A DNA stretch of 19,798 nucleotides from contig CALEWF010000131.1 of the NCBI GenBank assembly GCA_937925455.1, positions 1 through 19,798 of the forward strand, written 5' to 3'. The translations under genes and the position numbers were made by a program. The notes under the pieces were generated by a model. That model was not told the origin of the DNA. It saw only the letters and a program-made list of their open reading frames with translations, and did no database searches. This document shows, in pieces, positions 15,817-19,798 of this stretch; position 1 is the first letter of the stretch; every line of letters starts with the position of its first letter. Origin of the DNA: an uncultured Flavobacteriales bacterium. GTDB taxonomy: Bacteria; Bacteroidota; Bacteroidia; CAIKAF01.

Positions 15817-16749
15817 TTAGAAACGTGGCACCTCTACCGGAATACGGAATTTACTTTTGGGTGCACGGAACATTAACATTACTTCATGACCAGTAAACTG
15901 AGTTCTATCTGAAAAACCTAAACCCAAATTAAATGCGTAAGCTATGGTAAATACCTGTTTTATAGTATAATTGGTTTGAATAACCAGCGTATTTAAGGTA
16001 CGATAAGACAATCCAAAACCAAAGGCATCTCTAAATAACATTTGTGCATTTACATCTACCTGCAATGGTGAGCCGGCTATTTTTTTGAATAATAAAGAGG
16101 GTTGCAATTTCCAATGCTGGCCAAATTTATGTTGCCATCCTCCTTGTAAATAAAAGTGTATATCTTCGATGCGAGCTGTCATTGTAGGGGTAAATGAGCC
16201 TTGCTCGGTTCTTAAACTTATTACATTACCTACCGATAACCCTACATAAGCATTTTGAGTAAAGTAATATCCACCTATTCGAAAGTTAGGATTCCAAAAA
16301 GTGTTGGTAAATTGACCAATCAAAGGGTCGTTAGGATCTTGTACTATAAGATTGGTAAAATTTCCCTGCGTCATCTCAGCCAATGCACTTAGGCCAAACG
16401 CTAAGTAATGACGGTAATTTAATTTAATACGATAAGCAAAATTAGCGCCTACGGTGCTTTTGTAAACCGCTCCAATTTTATCTTGACCAATGGTAAGTCC
16501 AACACTTAAATCTGTTTTGCCGATGGGTATGCCCAAATCTGCAGCTCCAACCAAAGGTGCTCCTTTGAAGCCTACCATTTGAGCATTGAATAACATAGCT
16601 GCATTTACAGCATCATAACTTCCAAATGCAGCAGGATTATACAATGTAGGACGCAACATATACAGCGAATAATGCGGTTGTTCCTGTGCATTCAAATAGT
16701 TGCTGAACAAAAAACTAACAAGTGTAATAAGCGTAATAAGTTTTTTCAT
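15817..16749 (-). CDS. PorP/SprF-family type IX secretion outer-membrane protein
   Basis: A 310-residue protein with a signal peptide (1-21, ending LNA before QEQP). The mature start includes HYSLYMLRPTLYNPAAFGS, typical of PorP/SprF. Alternating amphipathic strands then suggest a beta-barrel of about 14 strands in the outer membrane. SprF-type proteins are required for export of specific type B cargo such as SprB. This gene leads an operon ending in a type B cargo, which supports that role here. The start at 16749 is followed by MKKLITLITL and sits 25 nt downstream of a perfect TAnnTTTG box. Many paralogues usually occur per genome, so I give no gene symbol. Confidence 0.9.
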   Translation of the reverse strand: MKKLITLITLVSFLFSNYLNAQEQPHYSLYMLRPTLYNPAAFGSYDAVNAAMLFNAQMVGFKGAPLVGAADLGIPIGKTDLSVGLTIGQDKIGAVYKSTVGANFAYRIKLNYRHYLAFGLSALAEMTQGNFTNLIVQDPNDPLIGQFTNTFWNPNFRIGGYYFTQNAYVGLSVGNVISLRTEQGSFTPTMTARIEDIHFYLQGGWQHKFGQHWKLQPSLLFKKIAGSPLQVDVNAQMLFRDAFGFGLSYRTLNTLVIQTNYTIKQVFTIAYAFNLGLGFSDRTQFTGHEVMLMFRAPKSKFRIPVEVPRF

Positions 16750-16774
16750 CGTTAGGTAAACATTTATTATTTCG

Positions 16775-16811
16775 CAAATTTAACTTTATTTTAAAATTGA
16801 ATAATATTCAA
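16775..16811 (-). promoter_or_regulatory. Promoter of the PorP/SprF operon with an overlapping palindrome
   Basis: On the minus strand, TAAATTTG (16782-16775) matches the TAnnTTTG -7 consensus perfectly. TTGAATATTATTCAA (16811-16797), a 6-3-6 inverted repeat, occupies the place where the -33 element should lie. The spacing to the ATG gives a leader of roughly 20 nt. Confidence 0.5.
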
Positions 16812-17127
16812 CCGAGTAAATCATGGTTCCTATTGAGCAAATGAATAGTTTTAATTATTGATTCACATGCCTGAATGAGTAACAAACAATTTTGCACATA
16901 TTAAAATCGTATTTCAAACTTATATTAAAATGAGTCTGCTTTAACCTGAATTTAAGCTTTTACATGCTTAATAGCCGCATAGAAGATAGCCCCAATACGA
17001 ATCAGCGTGCAAAAATTTAGCATCAGCGATTTGAATTTTTAAAAATTTCTACTGCTGAATTTGGGTTTAAGTGGCTGAGAGATTGCTTGGTGGATAAGCT
17101 TTTGGAATAATGAAATTAACAATGTTA

Positions 17128-17177
17128 CAGCGGGTGAATCCGCACCTATGAGGCGGAAAAATACGCGGACTCCCCAC
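17128..17177 (-). repeat. Dispersed repeat, copy B (inverted relative to 3497-3545)
   Basis: Reverse complement of the element at 3497-3545. The best part is 17128-17156, with three mismatches in 29. It sits just past the 3' end of the dihydroorotase gene, starting 14 bp from the stop codon. Its GC-rich core contains GCGG...CCGC self-complementarity. Confidence 0.75.
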
Positions 17178-17190
17178 GATAAACAAAAAA

Positions 17191-18543
17191 TTAGTGTAAA
17201 TCAAATTCTAATCTTTCTCCCCAACGGCTTTCATCGAATACTCCATCGCAGTATGCCAAATGGCCATTCACCCAGGTATGAGTAACTACGGAATGAAAGG
17301 TGGTGCCTTCAAATGGGCTCCAACCACACTTGTAAAGAATGTTTGATTTTTCAACGGTGTAATATTTGTTTAAATCAACCAATACCAAATCGGCTTTGTA
17401 ACCGGGACGAATATATCCTCGCCGGCGAATGGCAAATATATCAGCCACGTTATGACACATTGTTTGAACAATTTTTTCCAACGAAATTTTTCCTTGGTGA
17501 TAAAATTCAAGCATGGCATTAAGTGAATGTTGAACCAAAGGTCCACCGGATGGGGCTTTGAAATAGGTTTGTGATTTTTCATCCAAGGTATGCGGGGCAT
17601 GGTCGGTAGCTATTACATCAATTCGGTTGTCTAAAACTGCCTGAAAAATAGCCTCTCTATCTGCAGCTGTTTTAACCGCCGGATTCCATTTAATCAGTGA
17701 GCCTTTAGTATCATAATCGGCATCGGTAAACCAAAGATGATGAATGCAGGCCTCTGCCGTGACCCGTTTTTGATTGAGGGGTATATCATTGCGGAATAAC
17801 TCCAGTTCACGAGCTGTGCTGATATGCAGAATGTGCAAACGTGTATTGTATTTTGTAGCCAAATGTACCGCAAATGATGATGAAGAATAACAAGCTTCAG
17901 CACTACGAATTTCAGGATGGCATTTCATGGGAACATTTTCTCCGTATTTTTCTCTAAACGCAGCAGCATTGCGTTTTATCATAGTATCATCTTCGCAATG
18001 AGTAGCTATTAAGGTTTTTACTTCTTTAAAAATAGCTTCCAACGCCCGTGGATCATCTACCAACATATCGCCGGTAGAAGACCCCATGAATATTTTCACA
18101 CCACAAATTTTGGTTGGGTCCACTTTTAACAATTCTTCTAAATTCGAGTTGGTAGTACCCATGTAAAATGAATAATTAGCAAGCGAACATTGAGCAGCAC
18201 GTTGATATTTTTGCTCCAACAATTCAAGGGTGGTAGCACTGGGAAGAGTATTGGGCATTTCCATAAAAGAAGTAATGCCTCCGGCTACCGCAGCTTTGGC
18301 TTCGGTATAAATTTCGCCTTTATGTGTTAAACCCGGTTCGCGGAAATGCACCTGATCATCAATGATGCCTGGTAATAAGTATTTACCGGTTGCATTGATT
18401 TCTTTAAAAGATTCATGTTGTAAAAAGGTACTGTCATCACCGGGCAAAATGATTGAATGAATCAACCCTTTTTTAATGTACACATCAGCGGTGAACTGTT
18501 TCATTTCATTCACCACTTTAGCTCCCATAATCAAATAGTTCAT
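17191..18543 (-). CDS. pyrC: Dihydroorotase
   Basis: Catalyses cyclisation of carbamoyl aspartate to dihydroorotate in pyrimidine synthesis. The 450-residue protein is a class I (PyrC/allantoinase-type) amidohydrolase. Visible metal and catalytic residues include DDQVHFREPG (62-71, His66), the lysine to be carboxylated in GVKIFMG (Lys150), His182 in ATHCED, His240 in HILHIS and Asp314 in ATDHAPH. The first histidine of the usual HxH is glutamine here (Gln64), as in other Bacteroidota dihydroorotases I recall. The open frame reaches 18615, but that would overlap the upstream gene by 64 bp. The ATG at 18543 (MNYLIMGAKV) sits 8 bp after the preceding stop and fits the family. The substrate-loop segment SGGPLVQHSL is intact. 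Confidence 0.94.
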   Translation of the reverse strand: MNYLIMGAKVVNEMKQFTADVYIKKGLIHSIILPGDDSTFLQHESFKEINATGKYLLPGIIDDQVHFREPGLTHKGEIYTEAKAAVAGGITSFMEMPNTLPSATTLELLEQKYQRAAQCSLANYSFYMGTTNSNLEELLKVDPTKICGVKIFMGSSTGDMLVDDPRALEAIFKEVKTLIATHCEDDTMIKRNAAAFREKYGENVPMKCHPEIRSAEACYSSSSFAVHLATKYNTRLHILHISTARELELFRNDIPLNQKRVTAEACIHHLWFTDADYDTKGSLIKWNPAVKTAADREAIFQAVLDNRIDVIATDHAPHTLDEKSQTYFKAPSGGPLVQHSLNAMLEFYHQGKISLEKIVQTMCHNVADIFAIRRRGYIRPGYKADLVLVDLNKYYTVEKSNILYKCGWSPFEGTTFHSVVTHTWVNGHLAYCDGVFDESRWGERLEFDLH

Positions 18544-18551
18544 AACCCAGA

Positions 18552-19283
18552 TTATTTCTTGTATTTGCGAATATTGGAAAGACGAAGGCGAATTACGCCA
18601 AAAATAGCTTCCCAAACAATGTTTCCGGAAATTTTGGAAGTTCCTTCCTGACGATCAGTAAAAATGATTGAAATTTCACGCAATGTATAACCCAACTTAT
18701 AGGCAATGTATTTCATTTCAATCTGAAAAGCATAGCCTCTGAATCGTATATTTGCAAAGTTGATTGCATTTAAAAAAGAGGTTCTGTAACAAACAAAACC
18801 GGCCGTTGCATCATGTATTTTCATGCCGGTAATAAACCGAACATACTTTGACGCAAAAAACGACAACAACACGCGGCTCATTGGCCAATTTACCACATTC
18901 ACCCCCTTTACATACCGCGAACCAATAACCACATCAACGCCTTCCTCCACGCAAGTATTTCGCAAACGAATCAGGTCATCCGGATTATGTGAAAAATCAC
19001 AATCCATTTCAAAACAATATTCATACTGCGTTTTACTCAATACCCACTCAAATCCGGCAATATAAGCCCTTCCAAGCCCATCTTTCGATTGGCGTTCCAA
19101 TAAAAATAATCGTTGAGGAAATTCATTTTGTAATTGTTTTACAACCTCTGCCGTACCATCTGGAGACCCATCATCCACAATAAGTAAATGAAACGGATAT
19201 TCCAAGCTCATCACCTTTCTGATCATCCGCTCAATGTTCTCAATTTCGTTGTAAGTAGGTATGATTACAATGCTGCCCGACAC
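18552..19283 (-). CDS. Polyprenol monophosphomannose synthase (GT2, DPM1-like)
   Basis: Transfers mannose from GDP-mannose to a polyprenyl phosphate at the inner face of the membrane, supplying a donor for envelope or protein glycosylation. The 243-residue single-domain protein begins IVIIPTYNE (5-13) and has VDDGSPDGT (36-44), GLGRAYIAGF (69-78) and the metal-binding MDCDFSHNPDD (93-103). EGTSKISG near the C-terminus is the family's conserved substrate loop. The start codon is GTG: an in-frame TAA lies 9 nt upstream and no ATG is available. No C-terminal membrane segments follow, as in the DPM1-only form. It is co-transcribed with pyrC (8-bp gap), a linkage that looks incidental to function. 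Other lipid-linked sugars remain possible. Confidence 0.88.
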   Translation of the reverse strand: MSGSIVIIPTYNEIENIERMIRKVMSLEYPFHLLIVDDGSPDGTAEVVKQLQNEFPQRLFLLERQSKDGLGRAYIAGFEWVLSKTQYEYCFEMDCDFSHNPDDLIRLRNTCVEEGVDVVIGSRYVKGVNVVNWPMSRVLLSFFASKYVRFITGMKIHDATAGFVCYRTSFLNAINFANIRFRGYAFQIEMKYIAYKLGYTLREISIIFTDRQEGTSKISGNIVWEAIFGVIRLRLSNIRKYKK

Positions 19284-19416
19284 TCTGAAAATTTACTTTT
19301 GCGAAGATAGAAAAATACTCAGGATGGAAAACCTATAATCCCAAATTATGCATTAGAAATTTTCCGAAGGCATCTGTAAAGACAAAAAACCTAAGTAGCC
19401 ACAGTTACATATAAAT

Positions 19417-19500
19417 AACCACAGAAAAAACAGAGGAATACAGGGCGTTTATCTTTGATTTTCTTTGCATTCTCTGTGTATCTCTGTGTTCTTTGTGGTT
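19417..19500. repeat. Inverted repeat of the CTCTGTG / CACAGAG type
   Basis: The left arm 19417-19435 (AACCACAG...CAGAG) and right arm 19482-19500 (CTCTGTG...TGTGGTT) are complementary with three mismatches. A further CTCTGTG lies at 19472-19478, and an ACCACAAAG plus CACAGAG pair lies at 19538-19567. Confidence 0.65.
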
Positions 19501-19620
19501 AGAAAAAGTTGATTGCTATTCGGGTTTAATACTTTTTACCACAAAGTTTTACACAAAGGGCACAGAGAGCCGTTGATTTCTGTCAATAACTCTTTCTTTG
19601 TATGCTGTTTGCCTTATAGA

Positions 19621-19660
19621 ACACGGATGATACGGATAGGACGGATTGACACGGATGATA
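19621..19660 (+). repeat. Degenerate short tandem array of ACGGAT units
   Basis: CGGAT occurs at 19624, 19633, 19642 and 19652, spaced 9, 9 and 10 nt. The 12-mer ACACGGATGATA is repeated exactly at 19621-19632 and 19649-19660. Confidence 0.7.
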
Positions 19661-19706
19661 TCTGTGTTCAAATGTTGCATCAGCGTGTCTCCGCGTGCTA
19701 TGATTT

Positions 19707-19798
19707 AATTCTAAAATTATCATTAGAATTGCTAAACCTTACAGGTTTTTCCTCCGCCGTATCATACAGATTGCTTTCCCGCCAAAGGCGGGTCGCAA
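19707..19798. repeat. Three small hairpins in series
   Basis: AATTCTAA/TTAGAATT (19707-19714 with 19723-19730). AAACCT-TAC-AGGTTT (19734-19748), followed by two further T. CCCGCC-AAA-GGCGGG (19778-19792), with outer TTGC/GCAA pairing at 19771-19774 and 19795-19798. The second could act as a weak terminator. The third continues to the window edge. Confidence 0.6.

Larger units (their letters stand above)
16750..17190. other. 441-bp intergenic region upstream of the T9SS operon
   Basis: It contains the operon promoter (16775-16811) and dispersed repeat copy B (17128-17177). The middle part (about 16812-17127) is AT-rich. It holds an AATTTTTAAAAATT palindrome at 17034-17047 and two nearby ATCAGCG words, and I see no gene there. 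The pyrC transcript runs into this region without an obvious T-tailed hairpin. Confidence 0.55.
19284..19798. other. 515-bp non-coding region with mixed short repeats
   Basis: No convincing gene. It holds an inverted repeat pair rich in CTCTGTG (19417-19435 with 19482-19500), a related ACCACAAAG unit at 19538-19546, an array of CGGAT words (19621-19660) and three hairpins near the end. A weak -7 match (TATCTTCG, 19309-19302, minus) could serve the mannose synthase gene. Confidence 0.6.

Noticed and set aside
16812..17127. Possible decayed gene upstream of the PorP/SprF-like gene
   Set aside because: All frames are short and broken, and I recognise no protein motif in any frame.
18544..18615. 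Longer dihydroorotase starting at 18615
   Set aside because: The extension would overlap the mannose synthase gene by 64 bp and adds residues not seen in the family; the ATG at 18543 fits.

Overview
The window looks like the chromosome of an AT-rich member of the Bacteroidota. Two proteins end in the type B (gliding-motility-associated) sorting domain of the type IX secretion system (T9SS), and there is a PorP/SprF-type outer-membrane protein. The dihydroorotase carries the DDQVHFREPG signature that I know from Bacteroidota. Several starts are preceded by TAnnTTTG-like -7 boxes rather than by strong Shine-Dalgarno sequences. The exact family cannot be read from this sequence. I see no phage, insertion sequence, CRISPR array, rRNA or tRNA.

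Layout. Positions 1-603 (minus) hold an AcpH-type acyl-carrier-protein phosphodiesterase. Diverging from it, 651-3446 (plus) is a tightly packed trio: an alpha/beta hydrolase, a secreted T9SS type B protein and a lipoprotein. A GC-rich intergenic patch (3447-3738) holds a long imperfect hairpin and one copy of a dispersed repeat. Positions 3739-6381 (minus) hold a methyltransferase followed by an unusual three-domain enzyme: sugar nucleotidyltransferase, GmhB-like heptose bisphosphate phosphatase and a P-loop kinase. The Hsp90 gene htpG (6434-8263, minus) follows with its own terminator. A divergent small unknown gene (8450-8863, plus) carries a canonical EF-hand-like loop. A strong hairpin terminator separates it from the convergent T9SS operon.

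The operon at 16749-8949 (minus) reads PorP/SprF-like protein, then PorE-like OmpA/TPR/beta-propeller protein, then a 1623-residue surface protein with seven Ig-like repeats and a type B C-terminal signal. It looks like a dedicated cargo, outer-membrane partner and peptidoglycan anchor set. Upstream, 441 bp hold a good -7 box, a palindrome near the -33 position and a second copy of the dispersed repeat. Positions 17191-19283 (minus) hold a polyprenol-phosphate mannose synthase followed by dihydroorotase. The last 515 bp are non-coding and full of short repeats and hairpins.

The common thread is the cell envelope: surface adhesin export, heptose or polyprenol-linked glycan building blocks, and lipoproteins. 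Housekeeping genes (htpG, pyrC, acpH) lie between them. The points that most deserve a check are the three-domain heptose enzyme, the T9SS cassette with its cysteine-paired repeats, and the structured GC-rich intergenic element.
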